Shown here one piece after another: positions 10,901-20,913 of a stretch of 64,000 nucleotides of DNA; the first letter of the stretch is position 1; each line of letters begins with the position of its first letter. A program made the position numbers and the translations under genes. The notes under the pieces were generated by a model that saw only the letters and a list, made by a program, of their open reading frames with translations, was not told where the DNA came from and ran no database searches. The stretch comes from JANQHO01 sp965218075 (lineage in GTDB: Bacteria; Bacteroidota; Bacteroidia; Flavobacteriales; Schleiferiaceae): the NCBI GenBank assembly GCA_965218075.1, contig CBDCJZ010000003.1:186001-250000 (forward strand). The letters run 5' to 3'.

Positions 10901-13900
10901 TCAGCTATGTGCATCACGACGAAGAAAACGATTCTAATGACAGAGTATGGATACGGGGCAGCAACACAAATTCCTGGATGCAAATTTACGATCTGTATAC
11001 CAATCAGGACACAGCAGGCACCTACAAACAGGTAACTAACTTAGACATTGACTCTATCCTCGCAAATGCCGCCCCTCCCCAAAGGGTCTCTTCTATTTTT
11101 CAAGTCCGATTCGGACAACGAGACAATAATCCCGCTACTTCCCGCACATTAGTTGACGGCTATTCTTTTGATGACATTGCCATTCGGGAAACCTGTCCAA
11201 GCCCTACCAAGCTAACAGCTACCCATATTACTCAAACCAGCACTACGCTCTCTTGGGCTACGGGCGGGGCTTCTAATTGGGAGCTGGAATATGATCTAAG
11301 AGGTTTTACTCTGGGAAATGGAATTCGGGTTCATACTGCTACCAACCCTCATACCCTGACTGGCTTGACACCCGGAACAACTTATGATTTCTATGTTCGG
11401 GATAGTTGCGGCAGTAATGATTTGAGTACTTGGGCAGGTCCTTATAACTTTAACACGATTAGCTGTCCAGCACCTTCCTCTTTGCAGGCTACCCGTATTA
11501 CTCTGTACACTGCTACGCTCTCCTGGATTACGGGCGGGGCTTCTAATTGGGTGCTGGAATATGGTCTAAGAGGTTTTACTCCAGGATCGGGAGCTTTTGT
11601 GTACAATGTTTCAAATCCTTATACTCTAACTGCCTTGACATCCGGAACAACTTATGATTTCTATGTTCGGGATAGTTGCGGCAGCGGTAATTTGAGTACT
11701 TGGGCAGGTCCTTATAACTTTAACACGATTAGCTGTCCAACATCTTCCTCTTTACTGGCTTTCCGTATTACTCAGAACACCGCTATGCTCTCCTGGATTA
11801 CGGTCAGGGCTTCTAATTGGGTGCTGGAATATGGTCTAAGAGGTTTTACTCTGGGAAATGGAATTCGGGTTCGTACTGCTACCAACCCTCATACCCTGAC
11901 TGGCTTGAAACCCGGAACAACTTATGATTTCTATGTTCGGGATAGTTGCGGCAGTAACGATTTGAGTACTTGGGCAGGTCCTCATAACTTTAACACGGTT
12001 AGCTGTCCAGAACCTTCCTCTTTGCTGGCTACCAATATTACTCAGAACACTGCTACGCTCTCCTGGACTACGGGCGGGGCTTCTAATTGGGAGTTGGAAT
12101 ATGATCTAAGAGGTTTTACTCTGGGAAATGGAATTCGGGTTCGTACTGCTACCAACCCTCATACCCTGACTGGCTTGACACCCGGAACGGATTATGATTT
12201 CTATGTTCGGGATAGTTGCGGCAGCGGTAATTTGAATACTTGGGCTGGTCCTTATAACTTTAACACGATTGGCTGTCCAACACCTTCCTCTTTGCTGGCT
12301 ATCAATATTACTCAGAACACTGCTACGCTCTCTTGGGCTATGGGCGGGGCTTCTAATTGGGTGCTGGAATATGATCTAAGAGGTTTTACTCCAGGATCTG
12401 GAGCTTTTGTGTACAATGTTTCAAATCCTTATACTCTAACTGGCTTGACATCCGGAACAACTTATGATTTCTATGTTCGGGATAGTTGCGGCAGCGGTAA
12501 TTTGAGTACTTGGGCTGGTCCTTATAACTTTAACACGATTGGCTGTCCAACACCTTCCTCTTTTCTGGCTATCAATATTACTCAGAACACTGCTACGCTC
12601 TCTTGGGCTATGGGCGGGGCTTCTAATTGGAATATAGAATGGGGTACGACTGGATTTACTCTGGGCTCTGGAACTTTTGTGTACAATGTTTCAAATCCTT
12701 ATATTCTAACTCGCTTGAAACCCGGAACGGATTATGATTTCTATGTTCGGGATAGTTGTGGCAGGGGCAATGTGAGTACTTGGGTTGGTCCTCAGAATTT
12801 CAGGACTCTTAGTTGTCCATCCCCATCGTCATTGTTAGCTACCCATATTACTCAGACCAGTGCTGAACTTTCCTGGATTAGTGGCGGGGCTTCTAATTGG
12901 GATTTAGAATACGGTCTTTCGGGATTTACCCTGGGAAGTGGCACTCGGATTTCCACGACTACCCCTTCTTATACTGTGAGCGGCTTGATATCTGGTCAGT
13001 CTTATCAATTTTATGTTCGGGATAATTGTGGCACTAATAATTTGAGTACTTGGGTTGGTCCTCAGAATTTCAGGACTCTTAGTTGTCCATTCCCATTGTC
13101 ATTGTTAGCTACCCATATTACTCAGACCAGTGCTGAACTTTCCTGGATTAGTGGCGGGGCTTCTAATTGGGATTTAGAATACGGTCTTTCGGGATTTACC
13201 CTGGGAAGTGGCACTCGGATTTCCACGACTACCCCTTCTTATACTGTGAGCGGCTTGACGTCTGGTCAGTCTTATCAATTTTATGTTCGGGATAGTTGTG
13301 GTAGGGGCAATGTGAGTATTTGGGTTGGTCCTCAGAATTTCAGGACTCTTAGTTGTCCATCCCCATCGTCATTGTTAGCTACCCATATTACTCAGACCAG
13401 TGCTGAACTTTCCTGGATTAGTGGCGGGGCTTCTAATTGGGATTTAGAATATGGTCTTTCTGGATTTACCCTGGGAAGTGGCACTCGGATTTCCACGACT
13501 ACCCCTTCTTATACTGTGAGCGGCTTGACGTCTGGTCAGTCTTATCAATTTTATGTTCGGGATAGTTGTGGCGGGGGCAATGTGAGTACTTGGTCTGGTC
13601 TTCGGAATTTCAGGACTCTTAGTTGTCCATCCCCATCGTCATTGTTAGCTACCCATATTACTCAGACCAGTGCTGAACTTTCCTGGATTAGTGGCGGGGC
13701 TTCTAATTGGAATATAGAATGGGGTACGACTGGATTTACTCTGGGCTCTGGAACTTTTGTGTACAATGTTTCAAATCCTTATATTCTAACTCGCTTGAAA
13801 CCCGGAACGGATTATGATTTCTATGTTCGGGATAGTTGTGGCGGGGGCAATGTGAGTACTTGGGTTGGTCCTCAGAATTTCAAGACTCTTAGTTGTCCAT

Positions 13901-15159
13901 CCCCATCGTCATTGTTAGCTACCCATATTACTCAGACCAGTGCTGAACTTTCCTGGATTAGTGGCAGGGCTTCTAATTGGGATTTAGAATACGGTCTTTC
14001 TGGATTTACCCTGGGAAGTGGCACTCGGATTTCCACGACTACCCCTTCTTATACTGTGAGCGGCTTGACGTCTGGTCAGTCTTATCAATTTTATGTTCGG
14101 GATAGTTGTGGCGGGGGCAATGTGAGTACTTGGGCAGGTCCTCAGAATTTCAGGACTCTTAGTTGTCCATCCCCATCGTCATTGTTAGCTACCCATATTA
14201 CTCAGACCAGTGCTGAACTTTCCTGGATTAGTGGCGGGGCTTCTAATTGGGATTTAGAATACGGTCTTTCGGGATTTACCCTGGGAAGTGGCACTCGGAT
14301 TTCCACGACTACCCCTTCTTATACTGTGAGCGGCTTGACGTCTGGTCAGTCTTATCAATTTTATGTTCGGGATAGTTGTGGCGGGGGCAATGTGAGTACT
14401 TGGGTTGGTCCTCAGAATTTCAGGACTCTTAGTTGTCCATCCCCATCGTCATTGTTAGCTACCCATATTACTCAGACCAGTGCTGAACTTTCCTGGATTA
14501 GTGGCGGGGCTTCTAATTGGGATTTAGAATACGGTCTTTCGGGATTTACCCTGGGAAGTGGCACTCGGATTTCCACGACTACCCCTTCTTATACTGTGAG
14601 CGGCTTGACGTCTGGTCAGTCTTATCAATTTTATGTTCGGGATAGTTGTGGCGGGGGCAATGTGAGTACTTGGGCAGGTCCTCAGAATTTCAGGACTCTT
14701 AGTTGTCCATCCCCATCGTCATTGTTAGCTACCCATATTACTCAGACCAGTGCTGAACTTTCCTGGGTTAGTGGCGGGGCTTCTAATTGGGTGCTAGAAT
14801 ATGGTCTAAGAGGTTTTACTCCAAGATCGGGAACTTTTGTGTACAATGTTTCAAATCCTTATACTCTAACTGGCTTGACATCCGGAACAACTTATGATTT
14901 CTATGTTCGGGATAGTTGCGGCAATAACAATTTGAGTATTTGGGCTGGTCCTTATAACTTTAACACGATTAGCTGTCCAACACCTTCCTCTTTGAGAGCT
15001 TCCCATATTACTCAGAACACCGCTACGCTCTCCTGGATTAGTGGCGGGGCTTCTAATTGGGTGCTGGAATATGGTCTAAGAGGGTTGAAATGGAATTCAG
15101 GTTCGTACTGCTACCAATCCTCATACCCTGACTGGCTTGACATCCGGAACAACTTATGA
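7969..15159 (+). CDS. Giant FN3-array T9SS protein, 5' part of a frameshifted gene
   Basis: This is the N-terminal 2396 codons of what was one gene reaching 20648. Order: signal peptide (1-24, ending T-K-A-Q), N-terminal domain (about 30-250), CARDB-like domain (about 255-355), parallel beta-helix (about 360-785), one FN3, a MAM/anchor-J-like block (about 885-1075), then tandem 90-residue FN3 units from about 1075. Each FN3 unit carries two cysteines, one at the start of strand A and one in the D-S-C-G motif. At about 15086 a net 8-base deletion inside a unit shifts the frame, and translation stops at 15159 after about 26 out-of-frame residues. As read, the product lacks the T9SS tail and would not be exported by that route. 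Either the gene is inactivated or the assembly is wrong in this repeat. Confidence 0.8.
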   Translation: MKNFHLIKLISIFILFGSFSTKAQTSTYYTVSGPTRGSGPLLNTEPIGSQTVWNVIHSPIAYGGASVNSWSSAQSIGFPFSFYGSPATHFCVSKNYLLTFDTTVAGTTVNSSITTDNTALPNANLPDHTIAYFWGGFGNPPPIGIDNTIQMKTFGTTPNRQLWIRNYSYEFEAQDWSFNFVVLEETTHKIYVVIGTCSYQGVGSYTVGVQLNSTTAVQHPNSPNISSINGSFSIPWSSVSYYEFTPRLLVNDDAGILSLDAPTSLLSPGSQSVQVSIKNYGINNLDSVKVNWSVDGITQTSHSWTGSLALGAVAAAVNIGSYNFTLGNPTLKIWTSNPNGNADNDTSNDTLEVSLVVCNLLSGAYTLGGTSSDFPNFDSLATFLNNCGVSGPVIIKVAPGTYREQFTLGNIAGVSPTNTIVIDGGDNSLARLTHDGSTSNATVAFDSTSYVSLRNITLENTKRSIDTWVVHLQKTDHVVIDSCLIEQPVNARPDRGGIVGLGGLSGDFAYTTFTTNKHLTVSDNIITGGFYGIFLDASKSNKNVGNRILRNRFSDIDDMGIYMGRADSLMISGNVIENPGYDAWGIYCEGITDFEIRANNLLVCGDEGIVIRGGSSSGTARSLIANNMIYAPSNSAIRMSGDNSNVNIYHNTAVGDPAMMFTGSNSDMSLYNNIFSGRGIALEALSGLPSTIDIDYNLYQYQARGNIAWDGSTYANLAAWQAAKPALNQNSVEGNPLFVSATSPADLHLIGTLANDTGDNSVGIHVDIDGDSRPLPPSTKVDIGADEYHLPTCLSSTGLSVSAKSLLTASLSWTTGGALNWNIEYGPQGFIPGSGTFVYNVLNPHILTGLNPNTNYDFYVQDSCGISDVSVWSGPFSFIMPCSSLSPATLPLIEDFESLSGTFQQDTVIFCGSTYAWSYETFLAGDGRLRFAVPGFANNGSSAATLDVSSSNKMAINYLILTADLSSYSSSSALELEFSYVHHDEENDSNDRVWIRGSNTNSWMQIYDLYTNQDTAGTYKQVTNLDIDSILANAAPPQRVSSIFQVRFGQRDNNPATSRTLVDGYSFDDIAIRETCPSPTKLTATHITQTSTTLSWATGGASNWELEYDLRGFTLGNGIRVHTATNPHTLTGLTPGTTYDFYVRDSCGSNDLSTWAGPYNFNTISCPAPSSLQATRITLYTATLSWITGGASNWVLEYGLRGFTPGSGAFVYNVSNPYTLTALTSGTTYDFYVRDSCGSGNLSTWAGPYNFNTISCPTSSSLLAFRITQNTAMLSWITVRASNWVLEYGLRGFTLGNGIRVRTATNPHTLTGLKPGTTYDFYVRDSCGSNDLSTWAGPHNFNTVSCPEPSSLLATNITQNTATLSWTTGGASNWELEYDLRGFTLGNGIRVRTATNPHTLTGLTPGTDYDFYVRDSCGSGNLNTWAGPYNFNTIGCPTPSSLLAINITQNTATLSWAMGGASNWVLEYDLRGFTPGSGAFVYNVSNPYTLTGLTSGTTYDFYVRDSCGSGNLSTWAGPYNFNTIGCPTPSSFLAINITQNTATLSWAMGGASNWNIEWGTTGFTLGSGTFVYNVSNPYILTRLKPGTDYDFYVRDSCGRGNVSTWVGPQNFRTLSCPSPSSLLATHITQTSAELSWISGGASNWDLEYGLSGFTLGSGTRISTTTPSYTVSGLISGQSYQFYVRDNCGTNNLSTWVGPQNFRTLSCPFPLSLLATHITQTSAELSWISGGASNWDLEYGLSGFTLGSGTRISTTTPSYTVSGLTSGQSYQFYVRDSCGRGNVSIWVGPQNFRTLSCPSPSSLLATHITQTSAELSWISGGASNWDLEYGLSGFTLGSGTRISTTTPSYTVSGLTSGQSYQFYVRDSCGGGNVSTWSGLRNFRTLSCPSPSSLLATHITQTSAELSWISGGASNWNIEWGTTGFTLGSGTFVYNVSNPYILTRLKPGTDYDFYVRDSCGGGNVSTWVGPQNFKTLSCPSPSSLLATHITQTSAELSWISGRASNWDLEYGLSGFTLGSGTRISTTTPSYTVSGLTSGQSYQFYVRDSCGGGNVSTWAGPQNFRTLSCPSPSSLLATHITQTSAELSWISGGASNWDLEYGLSGFTLGSGTRISTTTPSYTVSGLTSGQSYQFYVRDSCGGGNVSTWVGPQNFRTLSCPSPSSLLATHITQTSAELSWISGGASNWDLEYGLSGFTLGSGTRISTTTPSYTVSGLTSGQSYQFYVRDSCGGGNVSTWAGPQNFRTLSCPSPSSLLATHITQTSAELSWVSGGASNWVLEYGLRGFTPRSGTFVYNVSNPYTLTGLTSGTTYDFYVRDSCGNNNLSIWAGPYNFNTISCPTPSSLRASHITQNTATLSWISGGASNWVLEYGLRGLKWNSGSYCYQSSYPDWLDIRNNL

Positions 15160-18100
15160 TTTCTATGTTCTGGATAGTTGCGGCAGCGGTAATTTGAGTA
15201 CTTGGGCAGGTCCTTATAACTTTAACACGATTAGCTGTCCAGCACCTTCCTCTTTGAGAGCTTCCCGGTAATTTGAGTACTATTACTCAGACTACCGCTA
15301 CGCTCTCTTGGATTACGGGCGGAGCTTCTAATTGGGAGCTGGAATATGGCCTTTCAGGGTTTACTCTGGGAAATGGAATTCGGATTCGTACTGCCACCAG
15401 CCCTCATACCCTGACTGGCTTGACACCCGGAACAACTTATGATTTCTATGTTCGGGATAGTTGCGGCAGCGGTAATTTGAGTACTTGGGCTGGTCCTTAT
15501 AACTTTAACACGATTAGCTGTCCAGCACCTTCCTCTTTGCTGGCTATCAATATTACTCAGAACACCGCTACGCTCTCCTGGGCTATGGGCGGGGCTTCTA
15601 ATTGGGTGCTAGAATATGGTCTAAGAGGTTTTACTCCAAGATCGGGAACTTTTGTGTACAATGTTTCAAATCCTTATACTCTAACTGGCTTGACATCCGG
15701 AACAACTTATGATTTCTATGTTCGGGATAGTTGCGGCAATAACAATTTGAGTACTTGGGCTGGTCCTTTTAACTTTAACACGATTAGCTGTCCAACACCT
15801 TCCTCTTTGAGGGCTTCCCATATTACTCAGAACACCGCTACGCTCTCTTGGGCTACGGGCGGGGCTTCTAATTGGGTGCTGGAATATGGTCTAAGAGGTT
15901 TTACTCTGGGAAATGGAATTCGGGTTCGTACTGCTACCAATCCTCATACCCTGACTGCCTTGACATCCGGAATAACTTATGATTTCTATGTTCGGGATAG
16001 TTGCGGCAATAACAATTTGAGTACTTGGGCTGGTCCTTATAACTTTAACACGATTAGCTGTCCAACACCTTCCTCTTTGAGAGCTTCCCATATTACTCAG
16101 AACACCGCTACGCTCTCTTGGGCTACGGGCGGGGCTTCTAATTGGGTGCTGGAATATGGTCTAAGAGGTTTTACTCCAAGATCGGGAACTTTTGTGTACA
16201 ATGTTTCAAATCCTTATACTCTAACTGGCTTGACATCCGGAACAACTTATGATTTCTATGTTCGGGATAGTTGCGGCAATAACAATTTGAGTATTTGGGC
16301 TGGTCCTTATAACTTTAACACGATTAGCTGTCCAACACCTTCCTCTTTGAGAGCTTCCCATATTACTCAGAACACCGCTACGCTCTCCTGGATTAGTGGC
16401 GGGGCTTCTAATTGGGATTTAGAATATGGTCTTTCTGGATTTACCCTGGGAAGTGGCACTCGGATTTCCACGACTACCCCTTCTTATACTGTGAGCGGCT
16501 TGACGTCTGGTCAGTCTTATCAATTTTATGTTCGGGATAGTTGTGGCGGGGGCAATGTGAGTACTTGGTCTGGTCCTCAGAATTTCAGGACTCTTAGTTG
16601 TCCATCCCCATCGTCATTGTTAGCTACTCATATTACTCAGACCAGTGCTGAACTTTCCTGGATTAGTGGCGGGGCTTCTAATTGGAATATAGAATATGGT
16701 TTTTCTGGATTTACTCTGGGAAGTGGCACTCGGATTTCCACGACTACCCCTTCTTATACTGTGAGCGGCTTGACGTCTGGTCAGTCTTATCAATTTTATG
16801 TTCGGGATAGTTGTGGCGGGGGCAATGTGAGTACTTGGTCTGGTCCTTATAACTTTAACACGATTAGCTGTCCAACACCTTCCTCTTTGAGAGCTTCCCA
16901 TATTACTCAGAACACTGCTACGCTCTCCTGGAATACGGGCGGGGCTTCTAATTGGGTGCTAGAATATGGTCTAAGAGGTTTTACTCCAAGATCGGGAACT
17001 TTTGTGTACAATGTTTCAAATCCTTATACTCTAACTGGCTTGACATCCGGAACAACTTATGATTTCTATGTTCGGGATAGTTGCAGCAGTAACAATTTGA
17101 GTACTTGGGCAGGTCCTTATAACTTTAACACGATTAGCTGTCCAACACCTTCCTCTTTGCTGGCTACCCATATTACTCAGAACACCGCTATGCTCTCCTG
17201 GATTACGGGCGGGGCTTCTAATTGGGTGCTGGAATATGGTCTAAGAGGTTTTACTCTGGGAAATGGAATTCGGGTTCGTACTGCTACCAATCCTCATACC
17301 CTGACTGCCTTGACATCCGGAATAACTTATGATTTCTATGTTCGGGATAGTTGCGGCAATAACAATTTGAGTACTTGGGCTGGTCCTTATAACTTTAACA
17401 CAATTAGCTGTCCAACATCTTCCTCTTTGCTGGCTACCCATATTACTCAGAACACCGCTATGCTCTCTTGGGCTACGGGCGGGGCTTCTAATTGGGTGCT
17501 GGAATATGGTCTAAGAGGTTTTACTCTGGGATTGGGAACTTTTGTGTACAATGTTTCAAATCCTTATACTCTAACTGCCTTAACAGTTGGCACGGCTTAT
17601 GATTTCTATGTTCGGGATAGTTGCGGCAGTAACAATTTGAGTACTTGGGCTGGTCCTTATAACTTTAACACGATTAGCTGTCCAACATCTTCCTCTTTGC
17701 TGGCTACCCATATTACTCAGAACACCGCTATGCTCTCCTGGATTACGGGCGGGGCTTCTAATTGGGTGCTGGAATATGGTCTAAGAGGTTTTACTCTGGG
17801 AAATGGAATTCGGGTTCGTACTGCCACCAACCCTCATACCCTGACTGCCTTGACACCTGGAACAACTTATGATTTCTATGTTCGGGATAGTTGCGGCAGC
17901 GGTAATTTGAGTACTTGGGCTGGTCCTTATAACTTTAACACGATTAGCTGTCCAGCACCTTCCTCTTTGAGAGCTTCCCATATTACTCAGAACACTGCTA
18001 CGCTCTCCTGGATTACGGGCGGGGCTTCTAATTGGGTGCTGGAATATGGTCTAAGAGGTTTTACTCTGGGAAATGGAATTCGGGTTCGTACTGCCACCAA

Positions 18101-20380
18101 CCCTCATACCCTGACTGCCTTGACACCCGGAACAACTTATGATTTCTATGTTCGGGATAGTTGCGGCAATAACAATTTGAGTACTTGGGCTGGTCCTTAT
18201 AACTTTAACACGATTAGCTGTCCAACACCTTCCTCTTTGAGAGCTTCCCATATTACTCAGAACACTGCTACGCTCTCCTGGGCTACGGGCGGGGCTTCTA
18301 ATTGGGTGCTGGAATATGGCCTTTCAGGGTTTACTCTGGGAAATGGAATTCGGATTCGTACTGCCACCAGCCCTCATACCCTGACTGGCTTGACATCCGG
18401 AATAACTTATGATTTCTATGTTCGAGATAGTTGCGGCGGCGGTAATTTGAGTACTTGGGCTGGTCCTTATAACTTTAACACGATTAGCTGTCCAACACCT
18501 TCCTCTTTGCTGGCTACCCATATTACTCAGAACACTGCTACGCTCTCCTGGATTACGGGCGGGGCTTCTAATTGGGTATTGGAATATGGTCTAAGAGGTT
18601 TTACTCTGAGAAATGGAATTCGGGTTCGTACTGCCACCAACCCTCATACCCTGACTGGCTTGACACCCGGAACAACTTATGATTTCTATGTTCGGGATAG
18701 TTGCGGCAATAACAATTTGAGTACTTGGGCAGGTCCTTATAATTTTAACACGATTAGCTGTCCAACACCTTCCTCTTTGAGAGCTTCCCCTATTACTCAG
18801 AACACCGCTACGCTCTCTTGGGCTACGGGCGGGGCTTCTAATTGGGTGCTGGAATATGGTCTAAGAGGTTTTACTCTGGGAAATGGAATTCGGGTTCGTA
18901 CTGCTACCAATCCTCATACCCTGACTGGCTTGACATCCGGAACAACTTATGATTTCTATGTTCGGGATAGTTGCGGCAATAACAATTTGAGTACTTGGGC
19001 TGGTCCTTATAACTTTAACATGATTAGCTGTCCAGCACCTTCCTCTTTGAGAGCTTCCCCTATTACTCAGACTACCGCTACGCTCTCTTGGGCTACGGGC
19101 GGGGCTTCTAATTGGGTGCTGGAATATGGTCTAAGAGGTTTTGCTCCAGGCTCGGGAACTTTTGTGTACAATGTTTCAAATCCTTATACTCTAAATCGCT
19201 TGACACCCGGAACAACTTATGATTTCTATGTTCGGGATAGTTGCGGCAGTAACAATTTGAGTACTTGGGCTGGTCCTTATAACTTTAACACGATTAGCTG
19301 TCCAACATCTTCCTCTTTGCTGGCTACCCATATTACTCAGAACACCGCTATGCTCTCCTGGATTACGGGCGGGGCTTCTAATTGGGTGCTGGAATATGGT
19401 CTAAGAGGTTTTGCTCCAGGCTCGGGAACTTTTGTGTACAATGTTTCAAATCCTTATACTCTAACTGCCTTGACATCCGGAACAACTTATGATTTCTATG
19501 TTCGGGATAGTTGCGGCAATAACAATTTGAGTACTTGGGCAGGTCCTTATAACTTTAACACGATTAGCTGTCCAACACCTTCCTCTTTGCTGGCTACCCA
19601 TATTACTCAGAACACTGCTACGCTCTCTTGGGCTATGGGCGGAGCTTCTAATTGGGAGCTAGAATATGGCCTTTCAGGTTTTACTCTGGGAAATGGAATT
19701 CGGGTTCGTACTGCTACCAATCCTCATACCCTGACTGGCTTGACATCCGGAACAACTTATGATTTCTATGTTCGGGATAGTTGCGGCAATAACAATTTGA
19801 GTACTTGGGCAGGTCCTTATAACTTTAACACGATTAGCTGTCCAGCACCTTCCTCTTTGAGAGCTTCCCATATTACTCAGAACACTGCTACGCTCTCCTG
19901 GGCTACGGGCGGGGCTTCTAATTGGGTGCTAGAATATGGTCTAAGAGGTTTTACTCCAAGATCGGGAACTTTTGTGTACAATGTTTCAAATCCTTATACT
20001 CTAACTGGCTTGACATCCGGAACAACTTATGATTTCTATGTTCGGGATAGTTGCGGCAGTAACAATTTGAGTACTTGGACTGGTCCTCAGAATTTTAGGA
20101 CTCTTGACTGTCTGGCTCCCACAGGGCTGAAGCTCGATACAATTACTGAAATCACCGCTACTGTGAGCTGGATTAGCAATGGAGCTTCGAATTGGAACAT
20201 TGAGTATGGGCCTATAAACTTTCCTCTGGGAGGCGGTATTTTCTTATACAATGTGTCTAGTCCTCGCACTTTAAGGGGCTTGATGCCTAACATTTTTTAT
20301 GATGTCTATGTACAGGACAGCTGCAATGTGGGCAATGTGAGCAATTGGACAGGACCCTTGTCTATTAAAACCATTATTGG
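11193..20380 (+). repeat. Tandem array of about 34 FN3-encoding units, 270-bp period
   Basis: Units begin near 11193 and recur every 270 bp to about 14973 (15 units). After the indel scar near 15086-15272 there are 19 more to about 20108. The period is exact apart from the scar. Units fall into a few versions that alternate: F-V-Y-N-V-S-N-P-Y, I-R-V-R-T-A-T-N-P-H and T-R-I-S-T-T-T-P-S-Y in the middle strands. Long stretches are identical between non-adjacent units, which indicates gene conversion or unequal crossover. Confidence 0.9.
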
Positions 20381-20648
20381 TATAGATGAGCTTCTCGAGC
20401 GCTCATTTCGCATTTATCCAAATCCTAGTGAAGGAGTTTTCAAGCTGGAGTTTAGCTCCTCTCTCGGAGAGGATATGGAGATCCGTATCACTAATATGAT
20501 GGGACAAATAGTCTTGGAAGATGAGATTGAGAGTTTCAGCGGAAGCTACAGAAAAAGGCTAGAGATGGGAGCTTATCGCAGTGGAGTATACCTATTGCAG
20601 CTGATTACTGAAAGGGCTACTGTGAACCGGTGTATTATTTTGCAGTAA
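15273..20648 (+). CDS. Giant FN3-array T9SS protein, 3' part of a frameshifted gene
   Basis: This continues the gene starting at 7969 in another frame. It opens inside a FN3 unit at a TTG codon, has no signal peptide and no promoter, and so is not a gene by itself. It has 19 FN3 units of 90 residues and ends with the variant C-L-A-P-T-G-L unit and the T9SS sorting domain (I-Y-P-N-P near its start). The junction contains an extra 13 bases: the word GGTAATTTGAGTAC appears in place of a single base and is also present about 55 bp upstream in its normal place, which suggests local template switching. Together with the upstream 8-base loss the net shift is +5, so the frame is not restored. If the indels were repaired the protein would have about 4225 residues. 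Confidence 0.75.
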   Translation: MSTITQTTATLSWITGGASNWELEYGLSGFTLGNGIRIRTATSPHTLTGLTPGTTYDFYVRDSCGSGNLSTWAGPYNFNTISCPAPSSLLAINITQNTATLSWAMGGASNWVLEYGLRGFTPRSGTFVYNVSNPYTLTGLTSGTTYDFYVRDSCGNNNLSTWAGPFNFNTISCPTPSSLRASHITQNTATLSWATGGASNWVLEYGLRGFTLGNGIRVRTATNPHTLTALTSGITYDFYVRDSCGNNNLSTWAGPYNFNTISCPTPSSLRASHITQNTATLSWATGGASNWVLEYGLRGFTPRSGTFVYNVSNPYTLTGLTSGTTYDFYVRDSCGNNNLSIWAGPYNFNTISCPTPSSLRASHITQNTATLSWISGGASNWDLEYGLSGFTLGSGTRISTTTPSYTVSGLTSGQSYQFYVRDSCGGGNVSTWSGPQNFRTLSCPSPSSLLATHITQTSAELSWISGGASNWNIEYGFSGFTLGSGTRISTTTPSYTVSGLTSGQSYQFYVRDSCGGGNVSTWSGPYNFNTISCPTPSSLRASHITQNTATLSWNTGGASNWVLEYGLRGFTPRSGTFVYNVSNPYTLTGLTSGTTYDFYVRDSCSSNNLSTWAGPYNFNTISCPTPSSLLATHITQNTAMLSWITGGASNWVLEYGLRGFTLGNGIRVRTATNPHTLTALTSGITYDFYVRDSCGNNNLSTWAGPYNFNTISCPTSSSLLATHITQNTAMLSWATGGASNWVLEYGLRGFTLGLGTFVYNVSNPYTLTALTVGTAYDFYVRDSCGSNNLSTWAGPYNFNTISCPTSSSLLATHITQNTAMLSWITGGASNWVLEYGLRGFTLGNGIRVRTATNPHTLTALTPGTTYDFYVRDSCGSGNLSTWAGPYNFNTISCPAPSSLRASHITQNTATLSWITGGASNWVLEYGLRGFTLGNGIRVRTATNPHTLTALTPGTTYDFYVRDSCGNNNLSTWAGPYNFNTISCPTPSSLRASHITQNTATLSWATGGASNWVLEYGLSGFTLGNGIRIRTATSPHTLTGLTSGITYDFYVRDSCGGGNLSTWAGPYNFNTISCPTPSSLLATHITQNTATLSWITGGASNWVLEYGLRGFTLRNGIRVRTATNPHTLTGLTPGTTYDFYVRDSCGNNNLSTWAGPYNFNTISCPTPSSLRASPITQNTATLSWATGGASNWVLEYGLRGFTLGNGIRVRTATNPHTLTGLTSGTTYDFYVRDSCGNNNLSTWAGPYNFNMISCPAPSSLRASPITQTTATLSWATGGASNWVLEYGLRGFAPGSGTFVYNVSNPYTLNRLTPGTTYDFYVRDSCGSNNLSTWAGPYNFNTISCPTSSSLLATHITQNTAMLSWITGGASNWVLEYGLRGFAPGSGTFVYNVSNPYTLTALTSGTTYDFYVRDSCGNNNLSTWAGPYNFNTISCPTPSSLLATHITQNTATLSWAMGGASNWELEYGLSGFTLGNGIRVRTATNPHTLTGLTSGTTYDFYVRDSCGNNNLSTWAGPYNFNTISCPAPSSLRASHITQNTATLSWATGGASNWVLEYGLRGFTPRSGTFVYNVSNPYTLTGLTSGTTYDFYVRDSCGSNNLSTWTGPQNFRTLDCLAPTGLKLDTITEITATVSWISNGASNWNIEYGPINFPLGGGIFLYNVSSPRTLRGLMPNIFYDVYVQDSCNVGNVSNWTGPLSIKTIIGIDELLERSFRIYPNPSEGVFKLEFSSSLGEDMEIRITNMMGQIVLEDEIESFSGSYRKRLEMGAYRSGVYLLQLITERATVNRCIILQ

Positions 20649-20805
20649 GGACTAACAAGCTTTTTCTATGGACTGACTCTGGACAGATTTCAAAGGGGGT
20701 TTTATGAGTGGTTCCTAGAAAATGAAAAAAGTATCCATTTCTAGCGTTCAATAAATATTTACTGGATCTCAACAAGTCATAAGCCTCTTTTGCTTAACCA
20801 AGCTC

Positions 20806-20871
20806 TTGCTTAAAAGATCTGGTTTCAGTAATATTGCGCTGATCTTATATTTCAAAAGGCTTCGCCCTTTT
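20806..20871 (+). promoter_or_regulatory. Promoter and 5'-leader hairpin of giant gene 4
   Basis: TTG at 20806-20808, 20 bases, TAATATTG at 20829-20836, then the conserved AAAAGGC/TTC/GCC-C-TTTT hairpin at 20854-20871, about 42 bases before the ATG. The spacer bases differ from copies 2 and 3 while the boxes and the hairpin are kept. Confidence 0.55.
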
Positions 20872-20913
20872 TGAATGTAAAGAAGATCTTGTTTCACTAA
20901 AAAACACTAAATC

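Noticed and set aside
15891..19871. Series of minus-strand frames of about 66 codons inside the FN3 array
   Set aside because: They recur with the 270-bp period and are mirror frames of the repeat; no start context and no known product.
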